Source: DASRVA01 sp035687745
GTDB lineage: Bacteria > Gemmatimonadota > Gemmatimonadetes > JACCXV01 > JAHWKZ01
Reading direction: 5' to 3'
NCBI GenBank assembly: GCA_035687745.1
Contig: DASRVA010000160.1
Coordinates: forward strand, 1-8,649
DNA length: 8,649 bases
The stretch's first letter is position 1. Each line of letters starts with the position of its first letter. Of the stretch, positions 1 through 5,851 are shown in pieces. The notes below the pieces were generated by a model. The model was not told the origin of the DNA. It searched no databases and saw only the letters and a program-made list of their open reading frames with translations. Made by a program: the position numbers and the translations under genes.

Positions 1-1
1 C

Positions 2-358
2 CACGGCCACGTCGAGCGCCTCGAGCGGCTGTTCTCGGATCTCGGCGAGCCCCCGACCGGAAAGTCCTGCAAGGGGATGGAGGGGCTTTTGGAAGAGGGG
101 GACGAAGCCATCAAGAACCACTCGGCCGGCATCCTGCGGGACGCCCTCATCATCGCTGGCGCCCAGCGGATCGAGCATTACGAGATCTCGGGCTACGGCA
201 CCGCCAAGGCGTGGGCTGAAGAGCTCGATCTCGAGGACGCGGTCGATCTGCTGGACGAGACGCTGGACGAGGAGGCCGAGGCCGACGAGAAGCTGAGCGC
301 GATCGCGACGGGTGGGCTGCTGACCGAGGGCGTCAACGAAACGGCCTCGGCCAAGTAG
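2..358 (+). CDS. YciE/YciF-type ferritin-like protein (DUF892), 5'-truncated
   Basis: The gene runs in from the left edge with no in-frame stop, so only the last 118 residues are visible; the family is usually about 160-170 residues. The ATG at 77 is internal, because the codons before it already read as family sequence (HVERLERLFSDLGEPPTGK). DUF892 proteins are four-helix ferritin-like proteins, soluble and linked to stress; their biochemical role is poorly defined. Visible signs are the HVERLE helix, the GMEGLLEEG segment that follows a Gly/Pro/Lys loop, the RIEHYEISGYGTAKAWAEEL helix with Glu/His residues placed like a di-metal site, and an acidic last helix rich in Glu and Ala. Metal binding is known for the ferritin-like fold but is inferred here. 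It lies 82 bp upstream of a small hydrophilic gene on the same strand, inside what looks like a stress-gene group. Confidence 0.9.
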   Translation, partial: HGHVERLERLFSDLGEPPTGKSCKGMEGLLEEGDEAIKNHSAGILRDALIIAGAQRIEHYEISGYGTAKAWAEELDLEDAVDLLDETLDEEAEADEKLSAIATGGLLTEGVNETASAK

Positions 359-440
359 GCCAGCGAATCTTCAGGGCCGCGGCCAACGCGCGGCGGAGAG
401 CCCCTCTGGGCCGTCCGACCCGCCCATCAAAGGAGGCACC

Positions 441-605
441 ATGGCTAGAGAGGACCAACCCGATCGACCCGACCGGCCGAAACGTCAGCCGGAGCCGGAT
501 CGCGAGGGCCAGCGCCGCGGCGGGAAGGACGCCGGGGAGCAGGGCCGTGACTGGCCGGCCGACAAGGACACGGGTCCCATCAGGAAGGGCGAGAAGCGGA
601 AATAG
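441..605 (+). CDS. small hydrophilic protein, 54 residues, function unknown
   Basis: This short frame starts with ATG at 441 and ends with TAG at 603-605. It is preceded by an excellent Shine-Dalgarno (AAAGGAGG, 429-436) four bases before the start. The product begins MAREDQPDRPDRPKRQPEPD and ends GPIRKGEKRK. It is made almost wholly of charged and polar residues plus Gly and Pro, with one Trp (WPADKDTGP), no cysteine and no hydrophobic segment. It should therefore be a soluble, disordered, cytoplasmic protein. I do not recognise the family. Its composition recalls small hydrophilic stress proteins such as the KGG/hydrophilin types, but no diagnostic motif is present. Support for a real gene comes from the Shine-Dalgarno, its position between two stress-type genes, and the near-identical start context (TCAAAGGAG, then ATG) of the dehydrogenase gene downstream. 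An inverted repeat follows 27 bp after the stop. Confidence 0.72.
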   Translation: MAREDQPDRPDRPKRQPEPDREGQRRGGKDAGEQGRDWPADKDTGPIRKGEKRK

Positions 606-632
606 GCAGCCCGCCATTCCGGTTCCAGACCC

Positions 633-665
633 GATGGGCCCGGCGTGGGGAGCGCCGGGCCCATC
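633..665 (+). terminator. perfect 13-bp inverted repeat, possible terminator or attenuator
   Basis: GATGGGCCCGGCG (633-645) and CGCCGGGCCCATC (653-665) are perfect reverse complements around a 7-base loop (TGGGGAG). The stem is very GC-rich and falls between the 54-residue gene and the dehydrogenase gene. The 3' side reads CGTCTTC, which is only weakly T-rich, so it is not a textbook intrinsic terminator. The Shine-Dalgarno of the next gene begins 8 bases after the stem. The structure could end the upstream transcript, attenuate read-through, protect an mRNA end, or influence dehydrogenase translation. The stem is seen directly; its role is inferred. Confidence 0.6.
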
Positions 666-683
666 CGTCTTCAAAGGAGCGTC

Positions 684-1550
684 ATGAGCGAGGAAGCGAC
701 AACCACTCAGTTTCCGCCGCAGGAGCAGGACCGCCAGCCAGGGATCGAGAGCGAGATGGTTCCCCGCCCCGACGCGGAGGACGAGAGCCGCCGCCCGAGC
801 GCGAAGCTGGCCGGCCGCCGGGCGCTCATCACGGGCGGTGACAGCGGGATCGGCCGCGCCGTCGCGATCGCCTTCGCGAAGGAGGGGGCACGGGTGGCGA
901 TCGTCTACCTGGACGAGCACGGCGACGCCGAGGAGACCCGCCTGGTGATCGAAGAGGAGGGCGGCCGCTGCCTGCCGCTGGCCGGCGACGTCGGCGATGC
1001 CGCGTTCTGCCGGGAGGCCGTCGACCGAACGGTCGAGGAGTTGGGGGGCCTCGACATCCTGGTCAACAACGCGGCCGAGCAGCACGAGACCGAGGACTTC
1101 GCGGAGATTTCGCTCGATCAGGTCGAGAAGACCTTCCGCACCAACGTCCTCGCCATGTTCTACTTGACGAGGGCGGCCCTGCCCCATCTGGGCGAGGGCG
1201 GCTCGATCATCAATACGGCCTCCGTGACCGCCTACCGCGGCCACGAGACCCTGATCGACTACGCGGCTACCAAGGGAGCGATCGTGGCCTTCACGCGCTC
1301 CCTGGCGCTACACCTCGCCGGTCAGGGGATCCGGGTGAACGGAGTGGCACCTGGGCCCATCTGGACGCCGCTGATTCCGGCCAGTTTCGACGCGCAGCAC
1401 GTGGAGAAGTTCGGTGGGGATACGCCCATGAAGCGAGCGGGGCAACCCGCGGAGGTCGCCCCGTGCTACGTCTTCCTCGCCTCTCATGACGCCTCGTACA
1501 TGACCGGTCAGATCCTCCACCCCAACGGGGGCGAGATCGTCAATGGCTGA
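684..1550 (+). CDS. short-chain dehydrogenase/reductase, GS39/YghA type
   Basis: A 288-residue NAD(P)-dependent oxidoreductase of the classical SDR family. The Rossmann nucleotide-binding motif TGGDSGIG is at residues 50-57 and the structural NNAA motif at 128-131. The catalytic tetrad reads N154, S180 (in INTAS), Y193 and K197 (YAATK). The PG motif with IWTPL at 223-230 and a C-terminal GQILHPNGG are also typical. A polar N-terminal extension of about 40 residues (PPQEQDRQPG) precedes the Rossmann fold, as in general stress protein 39 (YdaD) and YghA, which resemble glucose/ribitol dehydrogenases. The true substrate cannot be read from sequence. I chose the ATG at 684 because AAAGGAG (673-679) lies four bases before it and the protein then begins like family members; an in-frame GTG at 645 lies in the hairpin and lacks such a site. 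It is probably a soluble cytoplasmic enzyme. Confidence 0.94.
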   Translation: MSEEATTTQFPPQEQDRQPGIESEMVPRPDAEDESRRPSAKLAGRRALITGGDSGIGRAVAIAFAKEGARVAIVYLDEHGDAEETRLVIEEEGGRCLPLAGDVGDAAFCREAVDRTVEELGGLDILVNNAAEQHETEDFAEISLDQVEKTFRTNVLAMFYLTRAALPHLGEGGSIINTASVTAYRGHETLIDYAATKGAIVAFTRSLALHLAGQGIRVNGVAPGPIWTPLIPASFDAQHVEKFGGDTPMKRAGQPAEVAPCYVFLASHDASYMTGQILHPNGGEIVNG

Positions 1551-1551
1551 C

Positions 1552-1565
1552 CGCCCGTACGGGCG
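1552..1565. terminator. 14-bp palindrome at a convergent gene end, possible bidirectional terminator
   Basis: CGCCCGTACGGGCG is a perfect palindrome beginning two bases after the stop of the dehydrogenase gene and ending eight bases before the stop of the opposing small membrane protein gene. As RNA it could form a five-pair stem closed by a GTAC loop on either strand. No T-run follows on either side, so termination is plausible only from position and symmetry. Confidence 0.35.
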
Positions 1566-1572
1566 CCCCGGA

Positions 1573-1704
1573 TCAGACCAGCTGGAGTATCGCCAGGATC
1601 AGGACGATGACCAGCAACAGGTGGATGAAGCCCCCGCCCATGGGCCGCACGAAGGCGCCGAGCAGCCACAGGATGAGCAGGATGACGATGATCGTCCACA
1701 GCAT
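1573..1704 (-). CDS. Lmo0937-type small membrane protein, 43 residues
   Basis: The product starts MLWTIIVILLILWLLG and ends with a second hydrophobic stretch (HLLLVIVLILAILQLV). It has two membrane-spanning segments, about residues 1-19 and 27-43, joined by a short Arg-Pro-Met-Gly-Gly-Gly turn. The length, the MLWTI start, the glycine-rich turn and the IHLLL segment match the Lmo0937 family of small inner-membrane proteins, whose function is not established and which often sit near stress genes. The ATG at 1704-1702 is set by a strong Shine-Dalgarno (GGGAGGA on the minus strand, plus positions 1713-1719) about eight bases upstream. The same frame stays open further upstream to 2136, but that part is shadow of lptD. 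The gene converges on the dehydrogenase gene with 22 bp between the stops. It lies 119 bp downstream of lptD on the same strand, so it may have its own promoter or receive read-through. Confidence 0.85.
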   Translation of the reverse strand: MLWTIIVILLILWLLGAFVRPMGGGFIHLLLVIVLILAILQLV

Positions 1705-1735
1705 GGTCTCGTTCCTCCCGTAGATGGTAACGGGT

Positions 1736-1756
1736 TCCGGGGCGAGTTCGCCCGGA
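1736..1756 (-). terminator. hairpin in the lptD to Lmo0937-type gene spacer
   Basis: GGGCG (1740-1744) pairs with CGCCC (1749-1753) around an AGTT loop. After a single bulged G, TCC (1736-1738) extends the stem by pairing with GGA (1754-1756). On the minus strand it lies about 70 bases after the lptD stop and about 32 bases before the start of the small membrane protein gene. It could be the 3' end of the lptD transcript or a leader structure of the small gene. There is no T-tract. The rest of this 119-bp spacer shows no clear promoter. Confidence 0.3.
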
Positions 1757-1823
1757 GCGGATTCGTGAAGCCTTGAACATACTACGTAAGCGGTGCGCCG
1801 CGCCGTCCGCCATCTGACAGGAG

Positions 1824-4532
1824 CTATTCCCGGCGGACCCGGTACGGCACCTCCAGATCCGGCACGTCCCTCAGATAGACCGAGAAGGCGATCAGGACCC
1901 GGTTCTGGGGCTCCGACGGGAAGAGGTTGACCGACAGGCTGGCCTGCCAGTCGTGGAGGTTTCGTACGAGGGCCAGGGTCTGCCCCTGGAGCCGGCCGTC
2001 GGTGATGTCGTAGTTGGTGCGGTAGTTCAGGCTCCAGTGGGCGCTCGGCAGGAGCGCCGCCCCGATCCCGAGGCTCTGGCGGTTGCCTTCGCCGCTCCGA
2101 CTGCGGCCCCAGGAGTGGGTGAGGCTCAGGGACCACGGGCCGAACCCTTCGATCCGGTCCTCCTCGGCCGCCAGCGCGAGCTTGGCCTCCTCCTCCTCGT
2201 TCTGCCCGCCCCGCCCCGCGAACACGTCCTCGCTGTCGGCCACCCGCCGCTCCTGACGGCCGAAGGAGATCGAGCCGCCCTTGCGGATGGAGAAGTCGGT
2301 CGTGATCGACTCGAGGAAGACGTCCAGCGATTCGTTCCCCAGCTCGTCCTCCTCCACCAGGGAGTGGCGGAACGAGGTCGAAACGCTGAAGTCACGACCG
2401 AACCCGGTCGTGAGCCGCGTGTTCAGGTCGCTGATCCCGAGCTGCCCGGGCTCGTTCGCCTCGATGAAATCGTACGAGAGGGTGTTGACCATCGAGAGGA
2501 GGCTGATGGTCTGCCCTTCGGGCTGCTCTTCCTCCTCGGCGAGCGGCCCGGCGGTCGTATCCGCGGGCGCGGCTTCGCCGGTCGTGTCCGCGGGCGTGGC
2601 TGCCTCGCCCTCGGGTTCTTCCTCGCCGTCGTCACGCCGTGGAAGCTTGACGTCGAAGTCCTGTGAGAGGGAGAGGTTGGCGGTCAGGGTCTCACGGAAC
2701 TGTTCCCGGGCCTCCTCGGTGTCCTCCGCGCCGAACAGGTTCGGCGCCGGGTTGTAGGTGAAGTTCAGGCTCGGGGCGACCACGTGCCGGGCCCTTGTAA
2801 ACGGTCCGAAAGCTTCGAAGATCCGGAAGAACCGGCTCGACAGGCCAAGGCCCGACCCGAGCTGGCCCCTACCGCCCAGCTTCTCGTCCTCGGCCAGCTC
2901 GTCGTTCGTCATGTTGAGGCGGTAGCTGACCGAAGGCGCGGCCTTGATCACCCCCCACAGGTTGAGCGGCCCGCTCAGGGTGAAGTTGGCCGAGCCATCC
3001 TGCTCGTTGATGATCGTCTCCCGGGGGAGCTCGATCTCGTTCCCCAGGCTGTCGACCGGAATCGAGGATACGGGGTTCCCGAGGCTGTCCACGGCGGATC
3101 GCGACAGGCGCCCGAGAAGGGAGAAGTTGGCGTTGTACTGAAGGACCGAGTACCACGGTCCCTCGCCGGCCGTCATCGACCGGGCGCCCCAAAGCGGCCG
3201 CTGATTGATGGACAGCCGGACGTTCGGGAGCTGAAAGTCGGTCCGGTTGACGTCCAGCCTGAAGTCGGCGTCGGCGCCGGCGACCAGGGAGCCCCAATCG
3301 AAACGGGTCGAGTAGGAGGCGGCCGAGCGGAAGGCCCGCTGGAGGATCTCCTCGGGGTCGAACGAGTTGCGGCGCAGGAAGGAACGCCGGTTCGACCAGT
3401 TGATGTCGACGTTGGCGCGCGTGTCCCGGCTGAACGTGTGGTCGTGCCGGTAGCGGATCAGCTCCGACTGCGAGTCGTCGAGGCGATTCCACACAGATTC
3501 GTAGTGGAACCCGCCCTGAAAGAGGTAGCGCATGTTGTAGCGCGTGTCGAAGCGGACGATGAAGCGGCTCTCCGTGTACCAGTCGGCGGCCAGAGTCGCG
3601 TCCGCGTACTCATTGAAGACGTAGTAGTAGCCCAGGTCCTGGACGTTCCGCTCGCGGCCGCTGCCGAAGATGAGCGTGTTGAGGCCGATCTTGGGGCGCA
3701 GGAAGCCGGAGTGCCGCCCGCGGGTCACAGGTTCCACGTACCATGGCAGATAGAAGACGGGGATGTCGGAGAAGTACAGGACGACGGGCGATGCGACGAT
3801 GACGTCCTCCCGCCGCAGCTTGATCTCGTCGGACCGGAACGTGTAGTGCGGGTCGGGCAGGTCGCACGTCGTGAAGTGCCCCTCGTCCACGACGTAGGTG
3901 CGGTCGCCGATCTTCTCCATGTCCGTACCGTCCAGGATCCACGGCGCATAGGTGGTGGTGCCGGTCCCGAGGCGGCCGCTCCGGCGCTCGAGGTCATACT
4001 GCAGGTCGATGCCCTCGGTCCTGGACTCGCCTTCGGTCAAAATCGACGCGCCGAAGGTGGCCACGACGTCGGTCTCGCGGTTGAAGTAGAGGCTGTCCGC
4101 GGCGAGGGCCGAAGGCCCCCGGCTGACCGAGGCCTCGCCGAACGCCTCGACCTGCCCGTCCCGGTTCCGGAACAGGATCCGCTGAGCGGAGAGCCTGGTG
4201 CCGGCCTGCTCGGCGGCGGCCCGTCCCTCGAGGACGATCACCTCGCCGTCGGGATAGAAGATGAGCTGCTGCCCCTCGTACTGGACGGGGCCCCCGCCCT
4301 CGCCCGGCACCGCTGCCGTATCCTGCGCTCCAAGCAGGATCTGGTAGGTGTCGTCGGGCTCCGGGATCTCGCCCCCCTGGAGCGTGTCGGGCTCGACCTG
4401 TGCCGTCGTGTCGGCCGTAACTTCGCCCTCCGGCTCCCCTTCCTGGCCGGCCACGGTTCCCGCCGGGAGCGTCATGCCCAGGACGAACGCCGCCCCCGAG
4501 AAGAGGAGCCGCCATGGAGGCCCGCTATGCAT
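1824..4532 (-). CDS. lptD: LPS-assembly outer-membrane protein LptD
   Basis: A 902-residue outer-membrane barrel that, with lipoprotein LptE, receives LPS from the LptA bridge and inserts it into the outer leaflet. The start MHSGPPWRLLFSGAAF gives a signal peptide cleaved near residue 29 (AGTVAG). I preferred it to an upstream in-frame start at 4583 because CTGGAG lies seven bases before this ATG and it follows the tatC end closely. An acidic linker is followed by an LptA/OstA-like jellyroll domain (about 83-255). Then comes the family signature region RGRHSGFLRP (271-280, just after FYLPWYVEPVT), and a long Tyr/Phe/Asn-rich beta-barrel to the C-terminus. Two oddities stand out. There is a single cysteine (C223), so the interdomain disulfides known from E. 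coli LptD cannot form. There is also an acidic Pro/Ala/Thr insert at about 629-674 within the barrel. The first 8 nt overlap tatC, so translational coupling is likely. No lptE candidate is in the window. Confidence 0.93.
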   Translation of the reverse strand: MHSGPPWRLLFSGAAFVLGMTLPAGTVAGQEGEPEGEVTADTTAQVEPDTLQGGEIPEPDDTYQILLGAQDTAAVPGEGGGPVQYEGQQLIFYPDGEVIVLEGRAAAEQAGTRLSAQRILFRNRDGQVEAFGEASVSRGPSALAADSLYFNRETDVVATFGASILTEGESRTEGIDLQYDLERRSGRLGTGTTTYAPWILDGTDMEKIGDRTYVVDEGHFTTCDLPDPHYTFRSDEIKLRREDVIVASPVVLYFSDIPVFYLPWYVEPVTRGRHSGFLRPKIGLNTLIFGSGRERNVQDLGYYYVFNEYADATLAADWYTESRFIVRFDTRYNMRYLFQGGFHYESVWNRLDDSQSELIRYRHDHTFSRDTRANVDINWSNRRSFLRRNSFDPEEILQRAFRSAASYSTRFDWGSLVAGADADFRLDVNRTDFQLPNVRLSINQRPLWGARSMTAGEGPWYSVLQYNANFSLLGRLSRSAVDSLGNPVSSIPVDSLGNEIELPRETIINEQDGSANFTLSGPLNLWGVIKAAPSVSYRLNMTNDELAEDEKLGGRGQLGSGLGLSSRFFRIFEAFGPFTRARHVVAPSLNFTYNPAPNLFGAEDTEEAREQFRETLTANLSLSQDFDVKLPRRDDGEEEPEGEAATPADTTGEAAPADTTAGPLAEEEEQPEGQTISLLSMVNTLSYDFIEANEPGQLGISDLNTRLTTGFGRDFSVSTSFRHSLVEEDELGNESLDVFLESITTDFSIRKGGSISFGRQERRVADSEDVFAGRGGQNEEEEAKLALAAEEDRIEGFGPWSLSLTHSWGRSRSGEGNRQSLGIGAALLPSAHWSLNYRTNYDITDGRLQGQTLALVRNLHDWQASLSVNLFPSEPQNRVLIAFSVYLRDVPDLEVPYRVRRE
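2552..2596. repeat. two 18-bp direct copies inside lptD, 27-bp period
   Basis: CGGTCGTATCCGCGGGCG (2552-2569) recurs as CGGTCGTGTCCGCGGGCG (2579-2596), 17 of 18 bases identical. The 27-bp period keeps frame and encodes two Pro-Ala-Asp-Thr-Thr units in the acidic insert of LptD. It looks like an in-frame duplication in a disordered loop. Confidence 0.75.
3039..3092. repeat. two 18-bp direct copies inside lptD encoding VDSLGN
   Basis: GTTCCCCAGGCTGTCGAC (3039-3056) and GTTCCCGAGGCTGTCCAC (3075-3092) match at 16 of 18 bases with a 36-bp period. On the minus strand both encode Val-Asp-Ser-Leu-Gly-Asn, so the barrel carries a 12-residue in-frame duplication, probably in a surface or periplasmic loop. 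Confidence 0.75.
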
Positions 4533-5286
4533 CGCTCGGCTCCAGGCCGGGCCCTTCCGCCGTCTGGGTCGGCTCGGGGGCACGGCGCCGCGCGATCAGC
4601 GAGGCCCCGAGCACGCTCAGCTCGAACAGCAGGTACATGGGAACCAGCATGACGATCATCGAGAAGACGTCGGCCGGGGTCAGGATGGCCGAAACGATGG
4701 CCAGCCCGACGATCGCGTGACGCCGGTACTTCCTGAGCAGGCCGGGAGAGAGGATGCCGGCCCACGTCAGGGCCAGGATCACCAGCGGCATCTCGAAGAC
4801 CGCCCCGAACATGAGCGTCATCCGGATCGCGAACGTGAAGTACTCGTTGATCGTGATGACCGGCTGCAGGGACTCGCCGCCGAACGACAGGAAGAACCGG
4901 AGGGCCAGCGGCATCGCGACGTAGAACGCGAAGGCGGCCCCCAGAACGAACAGCGCCACCGAGGCGAAAAGGGCCGGCAGGAACACCTTCTTCTCCCTCT
5001 CGAGGAGACCCGGCGCCACGAACCGCCAGAAGTGCCAGAACAGTACCGGCAGCGCGATCAGGATCCCCAGGAAGACGCCCACCTTGAGCGTCACCATGAA
5101 GGGCTCGGTGGGATGCAGATAGGCGAGCCGGTGCTCGCCCAGGTAGGGCAGGACGGGCCGGGTCAGGAAGCCGATGACGTCGAAGGCGGTGGCGATCCAG
5201 AACCCGATGCCGGCGGCCAGGACGAGCGCCCCCAGGCTCCAGAGGAACCGCCGCCGCAGTTCCTCCAGGTGATCGAGGAAGGACAT
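4525..5286 (-). CDS. tatC: Sec-independent protein translocase subunit TatC
   Basis: A 253-residue polytopic inner-membrane protein that binds twin-arginine signal peptides and, with TatA/TatB-type partners, exports folded proteins. The N-terminus reads MSFLDHLEELRRR, the classic cytoplasmic start before helix one. Six hydrophobic segments follow. F89 and E98 (in WRFVAPGLLEREKK) align with the signal-peptide-binding F94 and E103 of E. coli TatC, and E165 (FEMP) aligns with E170. LTPADVFSMIVMLVPMYLLFE is the usual signature before the last helix. Three starts are possible: GTG 5328, ATG 5304 and ATG 5286. I chose 5286 because GAGGGG lies just before it and family members begin at this point. 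The last 8 nt overlap lptD. No tatA or tatB is in the window. It is placed 45 nt after nrdR in an envelope operon. Confidence 0.95.
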   Translation of the reverse strand: MSFLDHLEELRRRFLWSLGALVLAAGIGFWIATAFDVIGFLTRPVLPYLGEHRLAYLHPTEPFMVTLKVGVFLGILIALPVLFWHFWRFVAPGLLEREKKVFLPALFASVALFVLGAAFAFYVAMPLALRFFLSFGGESLQPVITINEYFTFAIRMTLMFGAVFEMPLVILALTWAGILSPGLLRKYRRHAIVGLAIVSAILTPADVFSMIVMLVPMYLLFELSVLGASLIARRRAPEPTQTAEGPGLEPSDA

Positions 5287-5331
5287 CGTCCCCTCGGCGT
5301 CCATGGACGGGCGGGGGAGGAGGACCACGTC

Positions 5332-5841
5332 CTAGCGGCCTTTCCGGCCGGCTTTCCGGGACGGCCTCGACGCCGGCGTTTCTTCGGAGAGCTCCCGGAC
5401 CTCCTCCATGAAGTCGGTCACGTCCTGGAACTCGCGGTAGACGGAGGCGAAACGGACGTACGCCACCGGATCGATCCCGTGGAGCTCCCGCATCACCTGC
5501 TCGCCGAGCCAGGCGCTTTCGATCCGGGAGCCGCCGGTTTCCTCGAGCCGGTCCTCGAGACGCTCCTCGATCCGATCCACCGCCGCCTCGATCGTCTCGA
5601 GGTTGACGGGCCGCTTGGTGCACGCCGTGACCATGCCGATCAGGAGCTTCTGCCGGTCGTAGAGCTCGTGCCGATCGTCCCGCTTGACGACCTGGCGCGG
5701 GGGGAGCTCGACCGCCTCGTAGGTGGTGTAACGCTGGCCGCAGGACAAGCACTCGCGGCGGCGCCGCGTCGCCCGTCCTCCCTTGCTCGAACGGGTATCG
5801 ACCACCCTGTCCTTCCGGGATCCGCAGAACGGGCAGCGCAC
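5332..5841 (-). CDS. nrdR: transcriptional repressor NrdR
   Basis: A 169-residue zinc-ribbon and ATP-cone repressor that senses dATP/ATP and represses ribonucleotide reductase genes through NrdR boxes. The zinc ribbon has C3, C6, C31 and C34 (RCPFC and ECLSC), with the family signature RRRREC followed by RYTTYE. The ATP-cone spans about residues 49-139 (VVKRDDRHELYDRQKLL, later YVRFASVYREF). The start is GTG at 5841; the next residues, Arg-Cys-Pro-Phe-Cys, are the invariant N-terminus of the family, so it cannot begin later. GCAGGAC just before it is a weak ribosome site. The length is slightly above the common 150-160 because of a basic, disordered tail (RPSRKAGRKGR). It begins 10 nt after the cpoB stop. 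I see no NrdR box and no ribonucleotide reductase gene in the window, so its targets lie elsewhere. Confidence 0.96.
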   Translation of the reverse strand: MRCPFCGSRKDRVVDTRSSKGGRATRRRRECLSCGQRYTTYEAVELPPRQVVKRDDRHELYDRQKLLIGMVTACTKRPVNLETIEAAVDRIEERLEDRLEETGGSRIESAWLGEQVMRELHGIDPVAYVRFASVYREFQDVTDFMEEVRELSEETPASRPSRKAGRKGR

Positions 5842-5851
5842 GTCCTGCCCG

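Noticed and set aside
645..683. Upstream GTG start for the dehydrogenase
   Set aside because: It falls within the hairpin, lacks a ribosome site and adds residues not typical of the family; ATG 684 has AAAGGAG at the right distance.
333..1244. 303-codon minus-strand frame opposite the dehydrogenase
   Set aside because: The + strand encodes a full SDR with all catalytic residues; the minus frame shows no family features.
1760..1800. Possible promoter around the TACGTA palindrome upstream of the small membrane protein gene
   Set aside because: A TAGTAT-like element is present but no acceptable -35 lies at the right distance, and no ECF-type pair is evident.
4533..4583. Upstream start for lptD adding 17 residues
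   Set aside because: It would put a very basic stretch before the signal peptide and deepen the overlap with tatC; ATG 4532 has a fitting ribosome site.
2784..4652. 622-codon open frame on the + strand opposite lptD and the end of tatC
   Set aside because: The antisense of a high-GC gene rarely contains stops. The product is Arg/Pro/Val-rich with no recognisable domain, and the minus strand carries clear LptD and TatC.
4472..5752. 426-codon minus-strand frame overlapping tatC and nrdR
   Set aside because: Out-of-frame Arg/Gly/Pro-rich translation of two clearly identified genes on the same strand.
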